DNA of 64,000 nt. It comes from Pseudomonas thermotolerans DSM 14292 (lineage in GTDB: Bacteria > Pseudomonadota > Gammaproteobacteria > Pseudomonadales > Pseudomonadaceae). The position numbers and the translations under genes are program-made. The stretch covers positions 124,001 through 188,000 of the forward strand of contig NZ_KB822599.1 in assembly GCF_000364625.1 (NCBI RefSeq), read 5' to 3'. The notes beneath the pieces were generated by a model. That model was not told the origin of the DNA. It worked only from the letters and a program-made list of their open reading frames with translations, and searched no databases. This document shows, piece by piece, positions 9,212-15,418 of this stretch (its first letter is position 1; every line of letters starts with the position of its first letter).

Positions 9212-9451
9212 ATGGCCCTTGATCCCCGACTACGCTTCGGCCTGAAGCTGATAGAAATCAGAAAGACTAGAGGGTGGTCGCAAGAACGCCTAGCACTGGA
9301 AAGTGGCTTGGCACGCAGCTATCTGGGGGGTGTTGAGCGTGGTCAGCGCAACATCGCATTGCTCAACATCTTCAAGCTGGCCGAGGCGCTGGGGGTGGAG
9401 CCTTCAGTACTGCTGGAGGCGCCGGCGGCTGGACAGGAGCCAACTCCGTAA
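9212..9451 (+). CDS. XRE-family regulator, controller-protein-like
   Basis: A 79-residue protein that is almost entirely a Cro/C1 helix-turn-helix, including GWSQERLALESGLARSYLGGVERGQRN. Its length and sequence style match restriction-modification C-proteins and small phage repressors. I took the ATG at 9212, preceded by AAGAGAG; longer in-frame starts run through the operator region. Two palindromes upstream suggest autoregulation. It lies between a minus-strand hypothetical cluster and the hipBA pair. Confidence 0.7.
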   Translation: MALDPRLRFGLKLIEIRKTRGWSQERLALESGLARSYLGGVERGQRNIALLNIFKLAEALGVEPSVLLEAPAAGQEPTP

Positions 9452-9452
9452 C

Positions 9453-9487
9453 ATCGTAGCGCTACGGTATCGTAACGTTACGATGGT
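9453..9487. promoter_or_regulatory. two perfect palindromes before hipB
   Basis: CGTAGCGCTACG (9456-9467) and ATCGTAACGTTACGAT (9470-9485) are both perfect palindromes, and CATCGTA/TACGATG also pair as the outer arms. They start two bases after the XRE stop. No T-run follows, so a terminator is unlikely. A binding site for HipB or the XRE protein is more likely. Further on, AGTCCA / TGGTACT (about 9545-9563) forms another inverted repeat close to hipB. Confidence 0.4.
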
Positions 9488-9595
9488 CACTGCCTAGTCG
9501 CTCGCGGCAGCTATCGCAGCCATCTGCTTTCAAGAATAAGTAAAGTCCACTAAAATGGTACTTACGCAATTTTTTACGCGTTAAGGGTCATAAAA

Positions 9596-9907
9596 GTGAC
9601 TTTTCATCTCTCGACTCCCGCTGAGATCCTGCACGCGCTGGGTGTTCGTCTGCGCGAGCAGCGGCTTGCCCAATCGCTTACGCAGCGTGAACTGGCGCAA
9701 ATGGCTGGACTGTCGCTGGGGGCGTTGCGCAAACTCGAAAGCGACGGTCAGTGCTCGCTGGAAACGCTGGTCCGTGTCGCGCAGGCACTTGGCTTGCTGG
9801 AGGCGCTGGACGATCTCTTTGTACTTAAACGGCAATCCATCGCCCAGATGGAGCAGGTGGACCTTGTGAGCCGCCGCCAGCGTGCGCCGCGTAAGAGAAC
9901 ATCATGA
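9596..9907 (+). CDS. hipB: HipB-like antitoxin (XRE)
   Basis: A 103-residue protein with an N-terminal helix-turn-helix (roughly 20-55: SLTQRELAQMAGLSLGALRKLE) and a basic tail ending RAPRKRTS. Its stop overlaps the hipA start by four bases (ATGA), the standard arrangement in which the antitoxin HipB precedes and represses HipA. The reading frame can begin with the GTG at 9596; no nearby upstream ATG is in frame. HipB binds operators in its promoter together with HipA and neutralises the kinase. Confidence 0.8.
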   Translation: MTFHLSTPAEILHALGVRLREQRLAQSLTQRELAQMAGLSLGALRKLESDGQCSLETLVRVAQALGLLEALDDLFVLKRQSIAQMEQVDLVSRRQRAPRKRTS

Positions 9908-11127
9908 AGCTGCTTACCGTGCATTATTGCGGCTGGGGAGAAGACTGGCCGTTGGGACGCCTGGCCGATGACGGTCAATCCCTGCTCTTCGAATATTCTC
10001 CCGAAGCTCTGTCTCAGGGCTTGGAACTGTCGCCCTTGCACCTCAAGCTGCGTGCGGATGCCTACGGTGGTTTTCCGACCCATTTGCATCGCCTTCCGGG
10101 CCTAATAGCCGACAGTCTGCCTGACGGCTGGGGTTTGCTGCTGATGGATCGCCTGTTCCGTCAACACGGCTTGCGCCATCCCGGGCCACTGGACCGCCTG
10201 GCCTTCATTGGTGAGCGCGCGATGGGCGCGTTGCGCTTCGTTCCAGCAAGCGACGCCGGCGCCCACGAGCCCGACTGGTCCTTGCTGGCGCTGGCCGAGC
10301 AAAGCCGTCTCGCGCTCGCGGGCGAGGCGGGGGCAGCCCTGCGCGAGCTCGCGCTCACCGGCGGCTCACCGCAAGGGGCCAGGCCCAAGGCCTTGGTGCA
10401 GTACGACGCAACGACCGGGCAAGTGAGCACCCGTCCGGATGCGCCCGGCAGCCCCTGGCTGGTCAAGTTTCCGGCGCAGAACGAACACAAGGAGGTTTGC
10501 GTCATCGAGCAGCTCTATGCCGAGTTGGCTCGGGATTGCGGACTGGATGTGCCCGAAAGTCGCTGGTTCGACCTTGGCCCCGAGCTGGCCGCCTTCGGCG
10601 TCGCGCGCTTCGACCGGGAGGGAGGGCAACGCGTCCCGGTGCACAGTCTGGCTGGATTGTTGCAAGTGGATTTTCGCCTGCCTGGTGCCACCGACTACAC
10701 CGCCTTCCTGCGAGCTACCCGTTTCCTGACGCGCGACGAGCGCGAAGTGGAGAAAGCCTACGCGCGAGCCGTCTTCAATGTGCTCTTCCACAACCGTGAC
10801 GACCACCCCAAGAATTTCGCCTGGCGTCTCGGGCCTGACCGGCGCTGGCGTCTGGCTCCGGCATTCGACCTGACCTTCAGCGAAGGCCCGATGGGCCAGC
10901 ATCACCTGGACGTTTGCGGCGAAGGTGCTGCCATCGAACGCCGGCATTTATTGCGTCTGGCGGAGGAAGGTGGCGTCCCAAGGAAACGGGCGGAAGAGGT
11001 CATCGAACGGATGCTGCCGCAGGCAAGCTCATTGGGTGAGCGGTTGGAGCGTGCGCCGATCAGGCAGATGCTGGTGCAACAGATCAAATCCACCATTGAT
11101 GCCTGTCGCCGGCGCCTGGAAACCTGA
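9904..11127 (+). CDS. hipA: HipA serine/threonine kinase toxin
   Basis: A 407-residue HipA-family kinase. The glycine-rich loop is around residues 152-165 (TGGSPQGARPKALV), the catalytic segment HNRDDHPKN at 296-304, and the metal-binding Asp in APAFDLT at about 322. These cover the key kinase positions, so it looks active. In E. coli HipA phosphorylates glutamyl-tRNA synthetase and causes growth arrest; the target here is unknown. Paired with hipB by a four-base overlap. The full length argues against decay. Confidence 0.88.
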   Translation: MKLLTVHYCGWGEDWPLGRLADDGQSLLFEYSPEALSQGLELSPLHLKLRADAYGGFPTHLHRLPGLIADSLPDGWGLLLMDRLFRQHGLRHPGPLDRLAFIGERAMGALRFVPASDAGAHEPDWSLLALAEQSRLALAGEAGAALRELALTGGSPQGARPKALVQYDATTGQVSTRPDAPGSPWLVKFPAQNEHKEVCVIEQLYAELARDCGLDVPESRWFDLGPELAAFGVARFDREGGQRVPVHSLAGLLQVDFRLPGATDYTAFLRATRFLTRDEREVEKAYARAVFNVLFHNRDDHPKNFAWRLGPDRRWRLAPAFDLTFSEGPMGQHHLDVCGEGAAIERRHLLRLAEEGGVPRKRAEEVIERMLPQASSLGERLERAPIRQMLVQQIKSTIDACRRRLET

Positions 11128-11162
11128 ATCCGAGCCGGCGCAACGGTGCCAGATCAGGGTTG

Positions 11163-11212
11163 AACATACTCAATGCTGAGTTTCTTGAGTACAAACATGA
11201 GTATGTTTTTTA
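11163..11212. repeat. inverted repeat after hipA
   Basis: AACATACTCA (11163-11172) and TGAGTATGTT (11198-11207) are perfect 10-bp inverted arms followed by T residues. TACTCAA/TTGAGTA can pair as an alternative inner stem. It may act as the hipBA terminator or as an operator for the tiny reading frame that follows. Confidence 0.45.
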
Positions 11213-11222
11213 ATGGAGCAGC

Positions 11223-11276
11223 ATGGTTAACCTTTCATTCAATGACTTGCAGTCACAATCGCTGTTCAACGTCTGA
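11223..11276 (+). CDS. possible 17-residue small peptide gene
   Basis: The ATG at 11223 is preceded by GGAG at good spacing and encodes MVNLSFNDLQSQSLFNV before a TGA. A strong terminator follows 32 bases later, so a very short transcription unit (repeat, ribosome site, peptide, terminator) is plausible. No homologue is known to me. It could equally be a chance frame in a small RNA. Confidence 0.3.
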   Translation: MVNLSFNDLQSQSLFNV

Positions 11277-11307
11277 GCCCTGCGCAGCGACATCCTGAAG
11301 CGAGCGA

Positions 11308-11338
11308 AGAACCCCGGGTCTCCCGGGGTTCTTTGTTT
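11308..11338 (+). terminator. Rho-independent terminator
   Basis: AGAACCCCGGG (11308-11318), loop TCT, CCCGGGGTTCT (11322-11332), then TTGTTT. A perfect 11-bp GC-rich stem. It ends plus-strand transcription from the hipBA side. Confidence 0.8.
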
Positions 11339-11366
11339 CTGGCCCCCGTCCGGATATTCGTGCCGA

Positions 11367-11636
11367 TCAGCCGCGACTGGCCAGCCAGGCGGCGCCGGCG
11401 GCCAAGGCCGCCGCTTCGCTGGGATAGGTGGTGGACGGGCCGCTGATGATGCAGGGTTCGCCTTCCTCGCCACCCTCCCGCGTCCACAGTTCCCAGGTGC
11501 CGTCCTGGCGCCAGCTGGGCACCGCGGTATAGGGCCTGTCGTTCATTGCCGCCAGGGCGGCTTCCACCTCGGGGCGGGATTCCAGCATCCCTGCATACAG
11601 ATAGGGCGTGGCGCAGCGGCCCTCAGAAAGGCGCAT
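11367..11636 (-). CDS. hypothetical protein, 89-residue family, copy 2
   Basis: This 89-residue protein is a paralogue of the one at 7466-7735, with the same length, the same strand and the shared cores CATPY, DGTWELWT, CIISGPSTTYPSEA and LAAGAAWL. Here it stands alone rather than at the end of an operon. Function unknown; the invariant Trp/Thr/Ser-rich core suggests a small binding domain. It marks the tRNA-proximal end of the segment bracketed by the two copies. Confidence 0.6.
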   Translation of the reverse strand: MRLSEGRCATPYLYAGMLESRPEVEAALAAMNDRPYTAVPSWRQDGTWELWTREGGEEGEPCIISGPSTTYPSEAAALAAGAAWLASRG

Positions 11637-11939
11637 GGGCGTACTCCGAAAAGATCCTCAGGAACGTCCTCTTTTTATCTCACGAGCCTGACCAGGCTTT
11701 CCAGGGCTTCCGCGGACTGCAGTGGCAGACAGCCGCAGCGCATCAGCTGTTGGGGCCGTCCGCACAAGCTCCACGGGGCCGGGAGCATGCGCTGCCATAA
11801 CACACGCTTTTCCACCCGGAAAGGCAAGACGCCAGCCTGTCGCTACGAGACCGCCCCCGCCGCTCGCCGCCCCACCCCCGAGGCTCTGCAAGGCTAGCCT
11901 AAGCATTTGATCCGACGTGAAAAACTCTTCGCAAAGAGC
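11637..11939. other. non-coding stretch before tRNA-Met
   Basis: About 300 bp without a convincing gene on either strand. The open frames here lack protein-like composition or run antisense into the tRNA. It holds only the leader of the 89-residue gene and, at its right end, the tRNA promoter. Confidence 0.6.
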
Positions 11940-11968
11940 TTGACAGCAGGCCTCGCGCCAAGAATAAT
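11940..11968 (+). promoter_or_regulatory. sigma-70 promoter of tRNA-Met
   Basis: TTGACA at 11940-11945 and AATAAT at 11963-11968 with a 17-bp spacer, 13 bases before the mature 5' end of the tRNA. Close to consensus. Confidence 0.7.
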
Positions 11969-11981
11969 GCGCGCCTCGAAT

Positions 11982-12058
11982 GGCTACGTAGCTCAGTCGG
12001 TTAGAGCACGGCATTCATAATGCTGGGGTCCGGGGTTCAAGTCCCTGCGTAGCCACCA
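11982..12058 (+). tRNA. tRNA-Met (CAT), elongator type
   Basis: A 77-base cloverleaf including the encoded CCA. It has acceptor GGCTACG/CGTAGCC, anticodon CAT at 12016-12018 in the loop TTCATAA, and T-loop TTCAAGT. The sequence closely follows the bacterial elongator tRNA-Met pattern. A decayed integrase fragment follows it, so it was probably an integration target. Confidence 0.93.
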
Positions 12059-12068
12059 TGATTTTCAA

Positions 12069-12096
12069 GGGGTTAGCGAGAGCTAGCCCCTTTTTT
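12069..12096 (+). terminator. terminator of tRNA-Met
   Basis: GGGGTTAGC (12069-12077), loop GAGA, GCTAGCCCC (12082-12090), then six T. Ten bases after the CCA end. Confidence 0.88.
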
Positions 12097-12110
12097 ATTG
12101 TCCGGGCAGC

Positions 12111-12365
12111 CTACAAACAGACTACGTCCCGACTACCCCCCTCCCCGCCTGGGGCCATCAACCGCCCCACATATCCGCCTTGCGAGAGCGGAGACAGCCT
12201 AGGCGCAGACTCCAGATGACCCGGCGACAGGTACGCATAGCGCATGGTCATCGTGATCGACGAATGCCCCAAGATCCGCAGCAAACCATGGAAACCACAC
12301 CGCTGGTAAGCGGCCCGGAAGGCAGACCGGCAAGGCATGAACAGACGCCCATTCCCCAGCATCCC
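12111..12365 (-). pseudogene. tyrosine-recombinase (phage integrase) 3' remnant
   Basis: The minus strand encodes LGHSSITMTMRYAYLSP, the C-terminal active-site block of tyrosine recombinases (the LGH histidine and the YAxLSP tyrosine region), preceded by a degraded AFRAAYQRCGFHGL segment. The conserved arginine-containing HxLR block between them is missing, so an internal deletion is likely. Lying some 50 bases after tRNA-Met, it is the relic of an element that used this tRNA as attachment site. Confidence 0.7.
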
Positions 12366-12404
12366 CAGGGTTCTACCCCATTTCCACGGACGGGGCACAC
12401 AGCA

Positions 12405-12429
12405 GAAAAAAGAGCCGCATCGCGGCTCT
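12405..12429 (-). terminator. terminator of the catabolic operon (minus strand)
   Basis: AGAGCCGC / GCGGCTCT (12411-12418 and 12422-12429) with a three-base loop; the run of A before it on the plus strand gives a U-run on the minus-strand transcript. It lies 72 bp after the lipocalin-like gene stop. Confidence 0.8.
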
Positions 12430-12501
12430 CTAAGGCTCGGGGACTGAACGGAAGGAAGGGGCACCGGCGCGCCGAGCAGCGGTGCCGGTGCCCGGGGCAG
12501 G

Positions 12502-12936
12502 TCAGCTGGCAGCGACGGCGCGCTTCCAGCTCAGGCGGGCGGTGCGGGCTTCGGAGGTGCCTTCCTCCAGCCGTGCGGTAAGGGTCAGGACTTCGCCGTC
12601 AAATTCGGCGTTGCGCAGCTGGCTGCCACCGACCCAGTTGGGGAAGATGCTGTAACGCACCTTGTGGGTGATGGTGTCACCGTTCACTTCGTAGTCGCCG
12701 GCATAGGTCAGGTAGCTGTTGTAGGCCTCCGCCTTCTCGGCGTCCGAGGCGTTCCACTGGCCGCCGGTGGTGAACTTGGCACGGTCCTTCTTGGCGACCA
12801 CGCAGAACATGCCGTAATCGCTGTACTCGATGAAACCTTCCAGCTCGGTACCCATGGGCCGCACTATCCGACCGTCGTCGTAGACCTGCTCCCAGGAGAG
12901 GATGGTCCAGCGCCCCTTAATGCTGTCGCGATTCAT
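12502..12936 (-). CDS. lipocalin-like domain protein
   Basis: A 144-residue protein starting NRDSIKGRWTILSWEQVYDDG, the GxW signature of the bacterial lipocalin-like family, followed by beta-strand-rich sequence. I took the ATG at 12936, since AAGGAG is at correct spacing to it and too close to the ATG six bases upstream. It is the last gene of the aromatic-degradation set. Members often accompany ring-cleavage operons but their biochemical role is not established; binding of a hydrophobic intermediate is a guess. Confidence 0.65.
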   Translation of the reverse strand: MNRDSIKGRWTILSWEQVYDDGRIVRPMGTELEGFIEYSDYGMFCVVAKKDRAKFTTGGQWNASDAEKAEAYNSYLTYAGDYEVNGDTITHKVRYSIFPNWVGGSQLRNAEFDGEVLTLTARLEEGTSEARTARLSWKRAVAAS

Positions 12937-12938
12937 GT

Positions 12939-13787
12939 TCATGCTCCTTGGTTGGCAGGCTGCTCGATCAGGAAATCGACCAGCAGACGGGTAAAGGCCT
13001 GGGCCTTCTCGATCTGCACCCAGTGGCCACATTCGCCGAAGGCGTGCAGCTGAGCGTGGGGGATCAGGCGCAGCATGCGCTCGGACAGCTCCAGCGGAAT
13101 CACCTTGTCGTCGCGGCCGTGGATCAGCAGGGTCTCGTGGGGTAGCGCGCGCAGATCCTCATCGGCCAGGGCGAGCATTTCCACACCCTGCTGGCGTGGC
13201 GCCGGGAACAGCTGGGCGAAGCGGGTCTGCACGTCGTCACGGATGCTGGCTTCGTAGCGCATGCGCACCAGGTCGTCGTTGATCAGGCTGTGGTCGTAGG
13301 CGAAGACTTCCATCAGCTCGCGCATGGCCTGCAGCGAAGGCTGATAGCCCCAGACCTTTTCCAGGCCATCGGTGATGGGGAACGACAGCCCGGCCGCGCC
13401 CATCAGCACCAGGCGCTGCACGCGCTGCGGATAGGTCTTGGCGAAATGCAGGGCGATGGCGCCGCCGAAGGAGTTGCCGACGATGGACACCCGGGGAATG
13501 TCCAGGGCGGACAACAGGCCGACCAAGGACTCCACCCAAGTGGCCGGGTCGAGCTTCCACTCGGGCGGACAGCTGGTGTAGCCGAAGCCAAGCATGTCCG
13601 GGGCGATGATCCGGGCGCGCTGGGACAGGGTGGGAATCACCCCGCGCCAGTTGGCCCAGGCGGTGACGCCGGGGCCGGAGCCGTGGATCAGCAGGATAAC
13701 CTCGCCTTCACCCTGGTCATGGTAGTTGAGGGTGCATTCGCCAATCTGGATGCGCTTGGCGATTTCCGGGGATGCATTGGTACTCAT
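12939..13787 (-). CDS. meta-cleavage product alpha/beta hydrolase
   Basis: A 282-residue alpha/beta hydrolase of the MhpC/BphD/DmpD type, which splits the 2-hydroxy-6-oxo-dienoate produced by extradiol ring cleavage. The catalytic triad is visible: Ser106 in GNSFGG, Asp227 in HGRDDKV, His255 in GECGHW; the oxyanion-hole motif is HGSGPG (35-40). Length matches the family. It lies downstream of and overlaps (ATGA) the dioxygenase gene, the usual pathway order. The exact substrate cannot be read from sequence. Confidence 0.85.
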   Translation of the reverse strand: MSTNASPEIAKRIQIGECTLNYHDQGEGEVILLIHGSGPGVTAWANWRGVIPTLSQRARIIAPDMLGFGYTSCPPEWKLDPATWVESLVGLLSALDIPRVSIVGNSFGGAIALHFAKTYPQRVQRLVLMGAAGLSFPITDGLEKVWGYQPSLQAMRELMEVFAYDHSLINDDLVRMRYEASIRDDVQTRFAQLFPAPRQQGVEMLALADEDLRALPHETLLIHGRDDKVIPLELSERMLRLIPHAQLHAFGECGHWVQIEKAQAFTRLLVDFLIEQPANQGA

Positions 13788-14296
13788 TGTGAGGCCTTGG
13801 CAGTTTGCGAGTTGGTGACGACCGGGGCACGCACACCCTGTGCGGCCAGGCGTTTGAGGATCTGGCGGGCTTCTTCACGTTTGTGATCGGGCAGCCAGGT
13901 GCGGTCGTGGCCCCACAGGCTCATACCCTGCAGTTCCTCGACCTGCCAGTTGGGGCCGATGGTGCGGCTGGCCCAGCCCAGTTCGAACATCCAGCCGTCC
14001 GGATTCTTCAGGTAGAAGGAGGTGGTGTGGTCGTTGATGTGGCGCCCCAGGGTGACGCCGATGGACTCCGGCTTCTCCAGAGCCATGTCGTAGGCCCTGC
14101 CGAGGTCGTCGAAGTCGTTGTATTCGAGCATCAGGTGATAGATCTTCGCCGGGCCGCCGGTATGGGCCAGGCCCATGGTGTGATGGCGCGGGTTGCAGTG
14201 CAGGAACTCGACGCGGAACGGCGCCTGGGTGTGGTCGCTGACCCTGAAGCCGAAGATGTTGCGGTACAGGTGGCTGAGCTCGTCGAAGTGCTCGGT
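13784..14296 (-). pseudogene. extradiol dioxygenase, C-terminal part (split by prophage)
   Basis: From the target duplication onwards this is the catalytic C-terminal part (EHFDELSHLYRNIFGFRVSD...) of a type I extradiol ring-cleavage dioxygenase. It contains the second metal-ligand region (CNPRHHTMG) and the Glu ligand in GWMFELGW. The N-terminal part with the first His ligand is at 45483-45934. The prophage lies between them. Joining the halves after removing one target copy gives 319 residues in frame. As it stands the fragment has no native start and cannot make an active enzyme. Confidence 0.85.
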
Positions 14297-14297
14297 G
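14292..14297. repeat. target-site duplication, left copy
   Basis: TCGGTG here is repeated at 45483-45488. The duplication is 5 or 6 bp; the exact phage end is ambiguous by one base. Direct flanking repeats of this size are typical of Mu-like transposition. Confidence 0.8.
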
Positions 14298-14394
14298 GGC
14301 TTGCACAAATTAAATGCGACGAGTGATCGCATTGCAGGCGACATGATCGGATTACGTGCGACGTAAATATTCGCACGCAATGCGAGCACGAGGA
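14298..14394. promoter_or_regulatory. left prophage end with transposase-site-like repeats
   Basis: The non-coding terminus holds repeated elements: AAATGCGACGA, CGCATTGCAGGCGACA (14328-14343), ATTACGTGCGACGT and GCACGCAATGCG (14373-14384). CGCATTGCAGGCGACA is the reverse complement of TGTCGCCTGCAATGCG at the right end. These are probable MuA-type end-binding sites. Confidence 0.65.
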
Positions 14395-14745
14395 TCAGAC
14401 GACGACGCCGGCGCTCCAGCCGCCGGTCTTGTAGACGGCGAGCCTGTCCTCGGCAGCGATGTAGGCGAGCCAGCCGACCTTCGGGGCGTGGTACTCCCAG
14501 GCGCCGTCGATCCACAGCGCGATCTGGTCGGTCCTGCCGGCCCAGGCGCCGGTGGCACCGGCCGGCACGATGTAGCGATCGCCCTCGGCGGGGCTTGCGG
14601 GTGGCGTGGTCACGGTGCGGCTCGTCACCGACAGGCCCACGACAGCGCCCAGGCGCTTCAGGTTCGCGTCCATCCCGGCGTGCCAGCCGGATTCGCCCAG
14701 CGTCCAGCCGTAGACGAGGCCCAGGTTCGGATCGGTCAATGGCAT
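14395..14745 (-). CDS. DUF2793-like phage protein
   Basis: A 116-residue protein with the pattern PPASPAEGDRYIVPAGATGAWAGR...IALWIDGAWEYHAPKVGWLAYIA. This matches small phage proteins of the DUF2793 type found at the end of tail modules, often part of tail fibres. It is the last gene before the left prophage end and follows the glycosyltransferase-like gene. A role in host recognition is inferred from position. Confidence 0.6.
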   Translation of the reverse strand: MPLTDPNLGLVYGWTLGESGWHAGMDANLKRLGAVVGLSVTSRTVTTPPASPAEGDRYIVPAGATGAWAGRTDQIALWIDGAWEYHAPKVGWLAYIAAEDRLAVYKTGGWSAGVVV

Positions 14746-14757
14746 CGGTTCATCTCC

Positions 14758-15351
14758 TCAAGGTGTCGAAAGACTCGGCAGTGGCCCCAAAGCCGTGCTG
14801 CGCGCGCGGCGGTGGCGCTGGTTCGGGTGCTGCCGCCAGTGGCGCCCGACGAGGGGCAGGTGCAGCACGCCGCCACGCCTGGCCACGAGGCGGGTGAGCC
14901 ACCAGTCGGCGCCGGCGTCGAGATCGGCGATGCGTGTCAGCACCGGCTCGACGGCGCTTCGGCGCATCACGATCAGGCCGTGGACGTGGCTGGCCGAGTG
15001 GGCGTGCTGGAAGGCGCTGTAGGCCAGTCGCCGCACGCCGAGGGGGCGGCCATCTTCGTCCATCAGCGCTTCGTCGGTGTAGGCCAGCACCGCCGACGGG
15101 TAGGCATCGAGGGCATCGGCCAGCGATGCGAAGGCGCCGGCCTCATAGCGGTCGTCGGGATCGACGAAGGACACGAGCGGCAAGGTCCCTCGCGCGAAGC
15201 CCGCCGCGCGGGCTTGCCCGACCCGCTCCCGGATGCCGGGCAGCCGGTGCAGGCGGATCGGCGCGCCGGCGAGGCTGGCGATGCAGGCCTCGCGCCATTC
15301 GGTCGGATCATCGAGCGTCAAGATGTGCACGTCGATGCGCGGCGGACTCAT
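14758..15351 (-). CDS. glycosyltransferase family 2-like protein in tail module
   Basis: A 197-residue protein starting SPPRIDVHILTLDDPTEWR and containing FVDPDDRY, the DxD-type metal/nucleotide-sugar site of GT-A glycosyltransferases. The second half (ADWWLTRLVARRGGVLHLP...GRHWRQH) also fits GT2-like enzymes. I took the ATG at 15351. In this position phages usually encode fibre or adsorption genes, so it may glycosylate a tail component or host surface glycan. Both are inferences. Confidence 0.6.
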   Translation of the reverse strand: MSPPRIDVHILTLDDPTEWREACIASLAGAPIRLHRLPGIRERVGQARAAGFARGTLPLVSFVDPDDRYEAGAFASLADALDAYPSAVLAYTDEALMDEDGRPLGVRRLAYSAFQHAHSASHVHGLIVMRRSAVEPVLTRIADLDAGADWWLTRLVARRGGVLHLPLVGRHWRQHPNQRHRRARSTALGPLPSLSTP

Positions 15352-15418
15352 AGCTGCCCCCGCCGCTGGGCGGCGGCCCCCCGAGGGGGCGCGCCATGAT
15401 CTTGGGACGGCCCGGCGA

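Noticed and set aside
11658..12014. Minus-strand open frame running into tRNA-Met
   Set aside because: Overlaps the tRNA gene antisense and has no protein character.
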